This document shows positions 16,037 to 23,045 of a DNA stretch of 23,045 nt, piece by piece. Location: positions 1 to 23,045 of the forward strand of contig JBLIOL010000045.1 in the NCBI GenBank assembly GCA_047639615.1, read 5' to 3'. Under the pieces are notes generated by a model that did not search any database, was not told the DNA's origin, and was given only the letters and a program-made list of their open reading frames with translations. The translations under genes were made by a program, and so were the position numbers. Each line of letters begins with the position of its first letter. Positions within the stretch are counted from its first letter, which is position 1. Source of the stretch: CAYWNK01 sp047639615. GTDB taxonomy: Bacteria; Planctomycetota; UBA1135; GCA-002686595.

Positions 16037-18307
16037 CTAGTCGTTCTCGATCAGGCTCTGGACAGCGCCGTTCAGTAGCGAGATCGGCGTGCCGCGCAGG
16101 AGTTGCTGGATGCCACCGTTCATGAACTGGCCCACCACCTCGGCGGAGAAGTTTAGGCTCGGCTCACCAAGCGTTCCGCTGATGGTCATCTCCAAGATGT
16201 AGGCGCTGTCCGTCAGCACGCTGCGCGCGCCCATGGGAAGTGCCAGCTTGTGCGCCGCGACCAATAGCGAGGCCTCCGTCATGAATGCCAAGCGCCCCGT
16301 ATCGCGGTCGAAGGTGCCCACCAAGTCGCACTCCTCGCCCGCCAGGGGAAGCGTCAATTCGGAGTAGCGCAAGAGGCTGCCCTCGGCGCTCACCCGCACC
16401 GGCAAGAGCACCAAGGGCATGGGCCCGGGCTCGGGCTCAGCTTCGAAGAGGCCTGCCAGCCCCGGATGTAGTCGAACATTGACCTCGCCGGGATCGAGCA
16501 CCAGTTCACCCGCGACCAAGTAGGCGCCGCCATCGACCCAGGCCAACTCCAGGTCGGTCGCTTCCAATCGCAACCTACCCGAGATCGGTTCGAGGGTTGC
16601 CAAGAGCGGCACAGCCGGCTGCACCAGCACGCGCGCTAGATTCGGTCCGAGCGGTAGCTCCAGCTGACGCGTCTCGCCGCGCGCGTAGTGCAGTCGTCCA
16701 TCCTGGAACTCCAAACCCTCCAGCAATACGCCCTCTGTATTTCCCAGGGAGACGCGATGGGGCCTAGATGTCGAACTGCGCAAGTCGCCGGCAGCGTGCC
16801 CCTCCACACCTTCGCCTAAGAGTTCGTCAAGCAAGCCATCCAAGCCCAGTACCGCGTCCAAGGTGGACCCCGTCAGGCCGTATCCATCGGCCGCATAGCT
16901 CACCTCCGAACCGGCCCAGGGCCAGTCCACCTCCGACTCCGCCCGCAGCTTGTATTCCACCCGAGCACCGGGCTGCTCCGGAGTGTGCTGAATCGGACGT
17001 AGGATTGCGGATGTGTGTAGTTCAGGGCGCGAGGTGCTGCTCTTGAGCAGCTTGAAGCTCCCCTGTGCGAGGCGCGCCAAAGGCTCCCCGTTCGCATCGG
17101 CTAGGGTCAACTCACCCAGCACCTGCCCCTCCACCGTATAGCTCGCAGGCGTCGTCGCACCCGCGCCCCACAGCGGCAGGGCATAGTCACGCGCCACCCA
17201 ACGCCAGTTGAGTTCCTCACCAGGATCCAGCGCGAGCGCTGCGGGCAAGGCGCGCGATCCAAACTGACTGCACAGCTCGCCGGGTAGGCGCGCTTCGAAG
17301 GTCGCCATGCCGCCGTCCCCCGCAAGCAACTGGCCCTCTGACCAAAGCCCGAGCACACGACCCTGCGCGTGCTCGCTATTCAATTGCACCAGCACCGGCG
17401 TGCCCTCACCCAGCACCGGTTCCTGATCCGCCCCGCGCAGAGCCTGTTCCCCCAGGAACACGCTCAAGTCCACGCTCTCCCCGCACCAAACGGGTAGATC
17501 CGCTAAGCCTTCCGCTAACTCCTCAAGCACTTGACTCGGCAAGCCCTCGGCCTGCACGTGCCCCGTCCACGCGCCATCCGCTGCGCGCTGGCAGAGCACA
17601 TTGAACTCGCCCTCCAGTCCCCCAAGACTGACCTGCCCAGTGGCCGTAAGAACGGTCCCCCCCAGAGCAGTGTGCACGAGCTTGCCACGCGCCCCATGCA
17701 CGCGCATCAGGAAGTCCGGCCGCCGATCATCCCTCCATTGGCCGAGCGCCAAGTGCCAAGCCAACTCATAGGAGCGTCGCTGCGCCAGGCCATCCCGTCC
17801 GCGGAAATTCGCCACGGACCAATCCAAAGGCGCCTGGGGCCAGGGCACCTGCCCACGCCCCACCGCCCGCGCCAAACCCGAGACACCGTCCAAGTCCCGG
17901 TGCACATTCAGTTCTTCCAGATCGATGCTCGTAAGGAACTGGCCCTCCGAACTATCCCACTTGAGCACGCCCGGCAGAGTCACCAAACCGCGCATGACCT
18001 CCTCACCTTCAGGATCGAAGAGCTGCAGCCCACGCACACTCTGCGTCCCGGTCCAGGACAGATCCACATTGGCGATCTCCAGCCGGCCGTCCCACTTACG
18101 TCCGAGAGCGTTCTCGATGAAGCGCGCCGCCGACCCGCCCAGAATGTTGGGCGCAAAGAGCAGCGCCGCAGCCAAGGAGCCCGTGATGAAGGCAAAACAA
18201 CCCACGCTGCCGGAGAACAGGCAGCCGAAGCAGCCGCTCTTGCGGACGAGGGGGGCCACGGGCGCGGTGCCGGTGGGCGGCGAATCTTGAGCGCTGGAGG
18301 TAGGCAA
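16037..18307 (-). CDS. Large membrane-anchored AsmA-like protein
   Basis: About 756 aa from a TTG at 18307. The start is uncertain: the open frame reaches back to 18472 but that part overlaps YqgE, and GTG 18259 is an alternative. One N-terminal membrane helix (FAFITGSLAAALLFAPNIL) follows a cysteine-rich juxtamembrane stretch GCFGCLFSGSVGC. The long beta-rich remainder begins ENALGRKWDGRLEIANVDLS and WTGTQSVRGLQLFDPEG, the opening pattern of AsmA-like/DUF748 proteins. It ends with MTISGTLGEPSLNFSAEV and an amphipathic tail LLRGTPISLLNGAVQSLIEN. This layout, an inner-membrane anchor plus a large extracytoplasmic beta domain, recalls AsmA/TamB/YhdP proteins linked to envelope biogenesis and lipid transport. 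Last gene of the RlmD-YqgE chain, 62 bases after yqgE. Family call is moderate and function not established. Confidence 0.7.
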   Translation of the reverse strand: MPTSSAQDSPPTGTAPVAPLVRKSGCFGCLFSGSVGCFAFITGSLAAALLFAPNILGGSAARFIENALGRKWDGRLEIANVDLSWTGTQSVRGLQLFDPEGEEVMRGLVTLPGVLKWDSSEGQFLTSIDLEELNVHRDLDGVSGLARAVGRGQVPWPQAPLDWSVANFRGRDGLAQRRSYELAWHLALGQWRDDRRPDFLMRVHGARGKLVHTALGGTVLTATGQVSLGGLEGEFNVLCQRAADGAWTGHVQAEGLPSQVLEELAEGLADLPVWCGESVDLSVFLGEQALRGADQEPVLGEGTPVLVQLNSEHAQGRVLGLWSEGQLLAGDGGMATFEARLPGELCSQFGSRALPAALALDPGEELNWRWVARDYALPLWGAGATTPASYTVEGQVLGELTLADANGEPLARLAQGSFKLLKSSTSRPELHTSAILRPIQHTPEQPGARVEYKLRAESEVDWPWAGSEVSYAADGYGLTGSTLDAVLGLDGLLDELLGEGVEGHAAGDLRSSTSRPHRVSLGNTEGVLLEGLEFQDGRLHYARGETRQLELPLGPNLARVLVQPAVPLLATLEPISGRLRLEATDLELAWVDGGAYLVAGELVLDPGEVNVRLHPGLAGLFEAEPEPGPMPLVLLPVRVSAEGSLLRYSELTLPLAGEECDLVGTFDRDTGRLAFMTEASLLVAAHKLALPMGARSVLTDSAYILEMTISGTLGEPSLNFSAEVVGQFMNGGIQQLLRGTPISLLNGAVQSLIEND

Positions 18308-18368
18308 GTGAGCGGTGGAAGGGACGCCCCAGCTTATTGGGATTGGAGCGGCCGCGCTTTCTAGTGAT

Positions 18369-18941
18369 CTAATTCCAGGAGGGATCGGGCGGTTGTTGGG
18401 AAAGCCCCAGCCCCGTGTCCCCCAGGGAACGCAGCACCCGACGCCAGGTGGGCTCGCGCTCTCCAGCCTCAAAAATCACCTCTGGACGAGCCTCAAGCGG
18501 CAACCATCCACCAGCCGCCAACTCATCCTCCAACTGACCCGGGCCCCAGCCCGAGTAGCCCTGGAAGAGCCGCAGGTCATCAGCCACATCCGCCAAGCCC
18601 AGCCCCGCATCCCCGAGGGCATCCAGGTCGCCGCCCAGGTAGAGCCCCTCCACCACCTCCAGCGCCCCCGGCAGGGCCTCCGGCCGGCGGTGCAAGAACT
18701 GCAGTTGGTTGCGACCAACCGGCCCACCATCGCGCACGGGCAGGTCCACCTGTGCGAGCACCGTTACCGGCTCAACCAGGTCGCTCGACACATCGCCCGT
18801 GAACTGATTCAGCACGAAACCATAAGCGCCCTCCGCGTTGTGCTTCACCACCACCACCACGGTGTGCATGAAGTTCCCGTCGAGCATCTGCGGCGAAGAA
18901 ATCAGCAACGAGCCATCCGGCAAGTGCTTACGCGAAGTCAT
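18369..18941 (-). CDS. YqgE/AlgH family protein
   Basis: 190 aa, matching the ~185-aa YqgE/AlgH (DUF179) family. The N terminus PDGSLLISSPQMLDGNFMHT, followed by VVVVVKHNAEGAYGFVLNQ (residues 8-46), is the family signature. Later come GGPVGRNQLQFLH (about 71-83) and LYLGGDLDAL and LRLFQGYSGWGPGQLEDEL (about 123-141), all conserved in YqgE. The biochemical role of the family is not settled; AlgH was named from alginate regulation in Pseudomonas. The start ATG 18941 has a perfect AGGAGG (complement of 18948-18953) six bases upstream, the best ribosome binding site in this window. It also overlaps the stop of the upstream 67-aa gene in ATGA, so both reinitiation and independent initiation are possible. 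The AsmA-like gene follows. Confidence 0.93.
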   Translation of the reverse strand: MTSRKHLPDGSLLISSPQMLDGNFMHTVVVVVKHNAEGAYGFVLNQFTGDVSSDLVEPVTVLAQVDLPVRDGGPVGRNQLQFLHRRPEALPGALEVVEGLYLGGDLDALGDAGLGLADVADDLRLFQGYSGWGPGQLEDELAAGGWLPLEARPEVIFEAGEREPTWRRVLRSLGDTGLGLSQQPPDPSWN

Positions 18942-19141
18942 CGCGTGCCTCCTGGCGCAGCCTCATAGCCCTCGCAGCGCCGCACCGGTTGCGGCGGATA
19001 CTTGGCGAAGCGCGCGTCCTCTTTACTCCGCGTGCAGCGCAAGAAAAGCGAGCCACGCGGACTCTTGACGATGTGCACATGGGAACACCCCGGGCACAGA
19101 CCCCGCGGGCCCGCTGCCTGCGCTTCGCCCCCCGCGCTCAT
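18938..19141 (-). CDS. Small four-cysteine (zinc-ribbon-like) protein, uncharacterised
   Basis: 67 aa from ATG 19141, which overlaps the RlmD stop in ATGA; its own stop overlaps the YqgE start in ATGA, so it is coupled on both sides. A longer open frame begins at 19231 but would lie inside RlmD. Cysteines at 16, 19, 36 and 56 (LCPGCSHV, FLRCTRS, VRRCEGY) suit one metal site. The middle, IVKSPRGSLFLRCTRSKEDA followed by RFAKYPPQPVRRCEGY, resembles a widespread family of short hypothetical proteins with the RG-S-x-F-L-x-C and KYPxxPVxxCxGY patterns that I recall from several bacterial phyla. Function unknown. Its place between an rRNA methyltransferase and YqgE does not define a role. Its tight overlaps and ordered cysteines make it credible despite its size. 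Confidence 0.8.
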   Translation of the reverse strand: MSAGGEAQAAGPRGLCPGCSHVHIVKSPRGSLFLRCTRSKEDARFAKYPPQPVRRCEGYEAAPGGTR

Positions 19142-20619
19142 GACTTCAGCTCCAGGGTCAGCACGCACTCCAGGTGCGGCGTATGCGGGAACAGATCCAA
19201 GGGCCGCGCGCGCACCAACTGGTAGCCGCACTCCGCCAGCACCGCCAAGTCTTTGGCGGCGGACTCCACATTGCAGGATACGTAGACAATTCGCGGCGCA
19301 CCCAGCGCGCCAATTGCCGGCACCACCTTCGGGTGCAAGCCCGCCCGCGGCGGATCCACCACCAGAGCATCAGGCGCCGGCAAGCCAGCGGTGTTCTCGG
19401 CCAAGGTTGCGAGCACATCGCCCTCCACGAAGGTCGCGCCCGGTACGCCGTTGCGCTGCGCGTTGCGGCGCGCATCGGCCACTGCCGAAGGCACGCTCTC
19501 GAAGCCCAGCAGCTTGGCCTTGGGATCCACTACGCACAGGCCCAGAGTACCTGCACCGCTGTAGAGATCGTACAGGGTTGCGCCCGGCTGCAGGTCCAGC
19601 TCCTCGCGCACCACCTCCACCAGGCGCTCGGCCTGCTGCGTATTGGTCTGAAAGAAGGACTGCGGCGAGAGCTCAAACTCCAGCCCCGCCAGTCGCTCCG
19701 TGATCGTGCCGGAGCCGTGCAGGATGTGCTCTTCGTCACATGCGGCCACACTGGCCGGTCGGTCGTGCACGCCCTGCACCAGAGTCGCGATCTCCGGATG
19801 CGCAGCCAGCACCTCCGCCACAAAGGGATCGATGCGCTCCGCATCGCGGCTGGAGGTCACCAAGAACGCCAGCACCTCACCGGTCGCAAAGGACTTGCGC
19901 AGCACCAAGTGCCGCAGCAGTCCCGTGTGATCGCGCAGATCCCAGGGCTCAAGTCCCAGCGCCCGCGCGCGCTCGCGCACGGTGCCGACGATCGCCGCCG
20001 CCTCCGGAAAGGCGATGTAGCACTCGTGAATATCGATGGCCTTCTCATGCCGCCCGGGCGCGTGCAGCCCCAATGCGAAGGCGCACTCCGCACCCTCCGG
20101 CTCCTGAGGCTCAACCCAACGCCGCGCGGCGAAGGTGAAGTCCATCTTGTTGCGGTAGCCCCAAGGATCCGGCATGCCTTCCACCGCGCGCACCTCGGCC
20201 TCGCCCAGCACGCCGTTCTCCTCCAGGGTCTCGCGCACGCGCACCTCGAGCGCATGCAGCTGAGCCCCGTAATCCACCGCCTGCCAGGAGCACCCGCCGC
20301 ACATGCCGTAGTGCCGGCAGCGCGACTCAGCCCCGTGCGGTCCCGGATCGAGCACCTCCACCACCCGGCACTCGAGCTTCGTCCCACGGCGCTTGAGGAC
20401 TTCCGCCAACACGCGCCGTCCCGGAGGCGTATGGCGTAGCACCACCCGGAACTGGCCCCAGGGCTCGACGGTCACCCAGCCCAGGCCCGGTCCCCGGCGA
20501 TCCAGGCGGTCCACCAGGACCTCAAACTGATCCCCACGGCGAGGTTTGCGGACTTGCTGCGCCGGTACGGGTGTATCGGCGGGTCTATCGGCTGCTGAAT
20601 CGGGGGGGGTGCTAGACAT
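19138..20619 (-). CDS. rlmD: 23S rRNA (uracil-5-)-methyltransferase, RlmD/TrmA family
   Basis: 493 aa, slightly longer than E. coli RlmD (433 aa) because of a disordered Pro/Ala-rich N terminus (1-27). A TRAM-like RNA-binding domain (about 28-90) begins RRGDQFEVLVDRLDRRGPGL. The 4Fe-4S cysteines are Cys101, Cys107, Cys110 (CRHYGMCGGC) and Cys200 (HECYIA), the RlmD pattern. The methyltransferase domain has SPQSFFQTN (318-326), DLYSGAGTLGL (351-361) for S-adenosylmethionine, DPPRAGL (422-428), YVSCN with nucleophile Cys449, and HLECV with Glu484. It methylates C5 of a uracil in rRNA; the exact site, and RlmCD- or TrmA-like alternatives, cannot be separated by eye. Codons 4-7 contain an eight-C run. 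First gene of a coupled chain; divergent from the glycosyltransferase. Confidence 0.92.
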   Translation of the reverse strand: MSSTPPDSAADRPADTPVPAQQVRKPRRGDQFEVLVDRLDRRGPGLGWVTVEPWGQFRVVLRHTPPGRRVLAEVLKRRGTKLECRVVEVLDPGPHGAESRCRHYGMCGGCSWQAVDYGAQLHALEVRVRETLEENGVLGEAEVRAVEGMPDPWGYRNKMDFTFAARRWVEPQEPEGAECAFALGLHAPGRHEKAIDIHECYIAFPEAAAIVGTVRERARALGLEPWDLRDHTGLLRHLVLRKSFATGEVLAFLVTSSRDAERIDPFVAEVLAAHPEIATLVQGVHDRPASVAACDEEHILHGSGTITERLAGLEFELSPQSFFQTNTQQAERLVEVVREELDLQPGATLYDLYSGAGTLGLCVVDPKAKLLGFESVPSAVADARRNAQRNGVPGATFVEGDVLATLAENTAGLPAPDALVVDPPRAGLHPKVVPAIGALGAPRIVYVSCNVESAAKDLAVLAECGYQLVRARPLDLFPHTPHLECVLTLELKS

Positions 20620-20661
20620 GGCGGCTGCAGAGGATCGCGCCTTTGAGCCCCCCCGTCCAGT

Positions 20662-20689
20662 TTGAGCTTTGGCTTCGACTAGCTAGTCT
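20662..20689 (+). promoter_or_regulatory. Sigma70-like promoter of the glycosyltransferase gene
   Basis: TTGAGC (20662-20667), a 16-base spacer and TAGTCT (20684-20689) stand ten bases before ATG 20700. This gives a very short or no leader and no ribosome binding site is visible. A second TTTGAGC lies at 20642-20648. The site supports ATG 20700 rather than an in-frame TTG at 20643. Confidence 0.4.
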
Positions 20690-20699
20690 CTTGCTACCC

Positions 20700-22331
20700 A
20701 TGAACGGCGACACCACCCACAGCCTCCTGAGCCCCCAGCGCCTCGGCCCGCTCCTGCTAGCCCTAGGCCTCTGGGCCGGCCTCGTCGCCCATTCGAGCTT
20801 CCTGATCGACGACGCCTTCATCTCGTTTCGCTACGCCCGCAACTGGGTGGAATGGGGCCTGCCCATCTACAACCTGGGCGAGAACCCCGCCGTAGAGGGC
20901 TACAGCAACTACTTCTGGGTCCAACTCCTACGCCTGGCCTACGCCGCCGGTCAGGACCTAGAGATCGCCTCGCGCGCGCTCTCGATCCTGGCCTCCCTGG
21001 CCACCTTGCTGCTGCTCGAGCGCAGCCTCCTGCGCGCCGGCCTCGGCACCCTAGCCCGCGCCGCCGGCCTGCTCGCCCTGGCCGCCGCCCCCAGCTTCGC
21101 CGTCTGGTCCACCGGCGGCCTCGAAACCGCCCTCTTCGGCCTACTGCTCTTCGGCACCTTCCTGACCCTCGCCAGCCCCGAAGACTCCGCGCCCAGCGCC
21201 CGTGGAATCCTGGCCGGCCTACTGGCCCTAGGCCTGTGCACCACACGCCCCGAGGGCTTCGTCTGGGTGCTCGGCACCTGGGCCTGCGCGCGCATCGCCC
21301 GCGGCCAAGCCGCCCCCAAGCGCGACCGCATCTTCGCCGCGGTCAGCATCATCGGCTGCGCACTCTTCCTCGCCTGGCGCCAGAGCACCTACGGCGAGTG
21401 GCTGCCCAACACCGTGCACGCCAAGGCCGGCATCTCCGCAGACAGCCTGCTACGCGGCACGCGCTACGTAGCCAGCGCCCTACTACTGATGCCCGCTCTA
21501 GGCTTAGCACTCCTAGTCGCGCCCTTCGTGCGCGCCGAGCACAAGCTCGCCCTAGGCGCCGCCGGCATGCTCCTCGGCGGCCTGCTCTACAGCACCTTCG
21601 TCGGCGGTGACTGGATGCCCTTCTTCCGCTTCCTCGCGCCGCTCCTGCCCTTCATGGCCCTGCTCATCGGCCTAGCCGTGCAGCGCCTCGGCAACCTCCC
21701 CGGCTCCGGCATCGCCGCCCTCGCAATCGTCCTCGGCGTGCTACCCATCTTCGACGTCAACCCCGTGCCCCTTGGCCTGCGCGAGTCCCTCGACTTCCGC
21801 AGCTTCAGCGTCGGCTACAAGAGCGAGTGGCAGCGCCTAGAAGTCGGCAACCGCAACCTGCGCAACTTCAGCCGCATCGGCCGCGGCCTAGCCCAAGTCG
21901 CCCAACCCGGCGACTCGATCATCTTCGGCGCCATCGGCGCCGTGGGCTGGTACAGCGGCATGCACATCTACGACCGCAACGGCCTGGTCGACCACGAAGT
22001 CGCGCGCCGCGACAGCACCGAGACCACCCGCAGCGCCGGCCACGACAAGCGCGTCCCGCGCGCCTACTTCTTGGACCGCAAACCGACCTACTCCCAGGCC
22101 ATGTTCGTACCCGGCACCCTCAACGGCCTCGACGACAAGCGCTTCCCAATCATCCTGCGCGACCTCACCAAGAAAGTCTTCGGCACCGACCCCGGCGAGC
22201 AAGAGCTCAAGCGCCACACGCTCCCCGCGCTCCTGCCCCTACACGCCGACATCGACATCGAAGACGGCACCATGCTCCTAGTCCTGCGCTACACCGAAGA
22301 CAAAGCCGCCGCCGCCGCCTTCTGGCAGTAG
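20700..22331 (+). CDS. GT-C fold membrane glycosyltransferase (AftB/ArnT-like)
   Basis: 543 aa from ATG 20700. After the first membrane helix (about 14-31) comes the first extracytoplasmic loop with IDDAFISFRYARNWVEWGLP (36-55), then GENPAVEGYSNYFW. The paired Asp37-Asp38, RYAxN and VEGYxNxxW positions are those of GT-C transferases using lipid-linked sugar donors, closest by eye to AftB-like arabinofuranosyltransferases and the ArnT/PMT superfamily. About nine to eleven hydrophobic segments follow to residue ~360. A soluble C-terminal part begins LRESLDFRSFSVGYKSEW and includes GAIGAVGWYSGMHIYDRNGL with VDHEVARRD, a stretch I recall in this family. It should transfer a sugar onto an envelope acceptor at the outer face of the inner membrane; donor and acceptor are unknown. 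It stands alone, divergent from rlmD, and ends one base before a 30-bp inverted repeat. Confidence 0.85.
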   Translation: MNGDTTHSLLSPQRLGPLLLALGLWAGLVAHSSFLIDDAFISFRYARNWVEWGLPIYNLGENPAVEGYSNYFWVQLLRLAYAAGQDLEIASRALSILASLATLLLLERSLLRAGLGTLARAAGLLALAAAPSFAVWSTGGLETALFGLLLFGTFLTLASPEDSAPSARGILAGLLALGLCTTRPEGFVWVLGTWACARIARGQAAPKRDRIFAAVSIIGCALFLAWRQSTYGEWLPNTVHAKAGISADSLLRGTRYVASALLLMPALGLALLVAPFVRAEHKLALGAAGMLLGGLLYSTFVGGDWMPFFRFLAPLLPFMALLIGLAVQRLGNLPGSGIAALAIVLGVLPIFDVNPVPLGLRESLDFRSFSVGYKSEWQRLEVGNRNLRNFSRIGRGLAQVAQPGDSIIFGAIGAVGWYSGMHIYDRNGLVDHEVARRDSTETTRSAGHDKRVPRAYFLDRKPTYSQAMFVPGTLNGLDDKRFPIILRDLTKKVFGTDPGEQELKRHTLPALLPLHADIDIEDGTMLLVLRYTEDKAAAAAFWQ

Positions 22332-22421
22332 TACAGTGCCGCGCACGATTCTTCGGGCTGGCCTGCGGTTAACTCACACCTCTGGCTCACACCAGCCCGA
22401 AGGATCGTGCGCGGCACTGTA
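22332..22421. repeat. Near-perfect 30-bp inverted repeat; possible bidirectional terminator
   Basis: Arm 22332-22361 (begins TACAGTGCCGCGCACGAT) and arm 22392-22421 (ends GATCGTGCGCGGCACTGTA) are complementary at 29 of 30 positions; the odd one is a possible G-U pair in RNA. The 30-base loop holds GTTAAC. Two copies of CTCACACC (22373-22380 and 22386-22393) lie at its 3' side. It begins right after the glycosyltransferase stop and lies in the gap before the convergent trmL. It is far longer than an ordinary terminator stem and has no T-tract, so a palindromic repeat element is the other reading. Confidence 0.9.
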
Positions 22422-22438
22422 TCCGCAGTATCCCAGCG

Positions 22439-22996
22439 CTACTCTTCGCGCGTCTTGGCCACGTGGTGCGGCCAGATGTCGTCCGCAGTCTGCGCATGAG
22501 CTTCGTAGCTGCCGTCGTTCTCTGGCAACGCCACGCCGGCGCGGTCCATGGCCGTGTACAAGCCCACCGCCACCACGTTGGCTAGGTTCAGGCTGCGGAT
22601 GCCGCTTTGGATCGGCAGGTAGACGCGCTGCGCGCCGGGCATCTCCAGGATTTCCTTCGGAATGCCGCCCGATTCGGAACCAAAGACGAGCACGTCGTCC
22701 GCTGCAAACTCGGACTCGAAGAGGGACTTGCCACCGCGCGCGCTGAAGAGCTTCAAGCGTTCGGCGAGCGGGCGCTCGGATCCCTCGGACAAGGCCTTCT
22801 CCAGAGCTGCCCAATCCTTGTGGATGCACAGGTCCACTTGTGGCCAATAGTCGAGCCCGGCGCGCTTCAAGTAGCGGTCCTCCAAGGAAAAGCCCAGGGG
22901 CTCCACCAGGTGCAGGCACGCGCCCACGGCAGCGGTAAGTCGGCCCGCGCAACCGGAATTGTGCGGGATCTCGGGGTGTACTAGGACCACATCCAT
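22439..22996 (-). CDS. trmL: tRNA (cytidine/uridine-34 2'-O)-methyltransferase TrmL
   Basis: 185 aa; E. coli TrmL is ~157 aa, so there is a ~25-residue C-terminal tail here. SPOUT-family motifs appear in order: VLVHPEIPHNSGCAGRL (4-20, the PEIPxNxG signature), HLVEPLGFSLEDRYLKRAGL followed by DYW (29-51), VLVFGSESGGIPKEIL (motif 2, about 102-117) and RVYLPIQSGIRSLNLANVVA with VGLYTA (motif 3, forming the trefoil knot). The enzyme methylates the 2'-OH of the wobble base of certain leucine tRNAs using S-adenosylmethionine. Its ATG is six bases after a TAGACT -10-like element (23008-23003) with no ribosome binding site, and 22 bases from a probable divergent gene start. It converges on the glycosyltransferase across the inverted repeat. 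Confidence 0.94.
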   Translation of the reverse strand: MDVVLVHPEIPHNSGCAGRLTAAVGACLHLVEPLGFSLEDRYLKRAGLDYWPQVDLCIHKDWAALEKALSEGSERPLAERLKLFSARGGKSLFESEFAADDVLVFGSESGGIPKEILEMPGAQRVYLPIQSGIRSLNLANVVAVGLYTAMDRAGVALPENDGSYEAHAQTADDIWPHHVAKTREE

Positions 22997-23002
22997 CGGG
23001 GC

Positions 23003-23012
23003 AGTCTACCCT
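23003..23012. promoter_or_regulatory. Overlapping divergent -10 elements before trmL and the gene at 23019
   Basis: The minus strand has TAGACT (23008-23003) six bases before the trmL ATG at 22996. The plus strand has TACCCT (23007-23012) six bases before ATG 23019. Both gaps equal the -10 to start distance expected for leaderless mRNA. Only 22 bases separate the two ATGs. -35 boxes are not evident. Inference. Confidence 0.3.
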
Positions 23013-23018
23013 GCGTGC

Positions 23019-23045
23019 ATGTGGATCCGCTTCGCCTTGGCGCTC
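23019..23045 (+). CDS. Start of an unidentified gene, cut by right edge
   Basis: ATG at 23019 opens MWIRFALAL, nine codons before the window ends. A basic residue followed by hydrophobic residues would suit a signal peptide or first membrane helix. Support is limited to the TACCCT -10-like element six bases upstream and divergent placement against trmL. The product cannot be identified from this. Confidence 0.4.

Noticed and set aside
17531..18364. Open frame of 277 codons on the plus strand
   Set aside because: Antisense to the AsmA-like gene; no start context and shadow-like composition.
19174..20439. Open frame of 421 codons on the plus strand
   Set aside because: Fully antisense to rlmD, whose motifs are clear; composition (Arg, His, Gln, Ala) is that of a codon-position shadow.
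20643..20699. Upstream TTG start for the glycosyltransferase
   Set aside because: It would add 19 residues encoded over the promoter-like TTGAGC-16-TAGTCT; ATG 20700 gives the usual short N terminus before the first helix.

Overview
The window is about two-thirds GC or higher and densely coded, with short gaps, many 4-base ATGA start/stop overlaps and no rRNA, tRNA, CRISPR array, transposase or phage gene that I can see. Gene content is mainly housekeeping. The best taxonomic clue is the secreted protein at 10812-12125. Its last ~130 residues resemble a C-terminal domain that I recall recurring in exported proteins of deep-branching marine Planctomycetota. Secreted HEAT-like and carboxypeptidase-regulatory-like proteins and an OPT transporter fit that. 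I infer a planctomycete-like bacterium with moderate confidence; only the sequence was available.

Layout. 1-1493 (minus) is the start of a long exported HEAT-like repeat protein that runs off the left edge. Divergent from it, 1521-6575 (plus) is a tight operon: biotin carboxylase, carboxyltransferase (GcdA/MCC-beta type), biotin carrier protein and a membrane-anchored secreted protein. The first three make a biotin-dependent acyl-CoA carboxylase of unknown substrate. Converging on it, 10741-6581 (minus) is an operon of an OPT-family transporter, a sodium:solute symporter and a small CoA-binding protein, suggesting uptake of peptides, amino acids or similar solutes.

10812-12125 (plus) is a secreted pyroglutamyl-peptidase-like protein whose 3' end overlaps that of an Old Yellow Enzyme gene (13226-12102, minus). 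The latter is divergent from a TetR regulator (13417), with TCTAGACT-type repeats between them, as in nemR/nemA-like electrophile-response pairs. The TetR gene leads a plus-strand run: TetR, endonuclease III, frataxin/CyaY and a LysR regulator (to 15952).

20619-16037 (minus) is a coupled chain: RlmD-like 23S rRNA methyltransferase, a 67-aa four-cysteine protein, YqgE/AlgH and a large AsmA-like membrane-anchored protein. 20700-22331 (plus) is a GT-C membrane glycosyltransferase. It is followed directly by a near-perfect 30-bp inverted repeat and by convergent trmL (22996-22439, minus). A new plus-strand gene seems to begin at 23019.

I see no clear new defence or mobile system. The most unusual points are the long inverted repeat at 22332-22421, an apparent Cys-to-Ser change at the nucleophile position of the peptidase-like protein, a frataxin gene in a probable non-proteobacterium, an endonuclease III with only three of the four iron-sulfur cysteines, a biotin carrier protein with a second, dead biotinyl-like domain, and very short divergent promoters that imply leaderless mRNAs.
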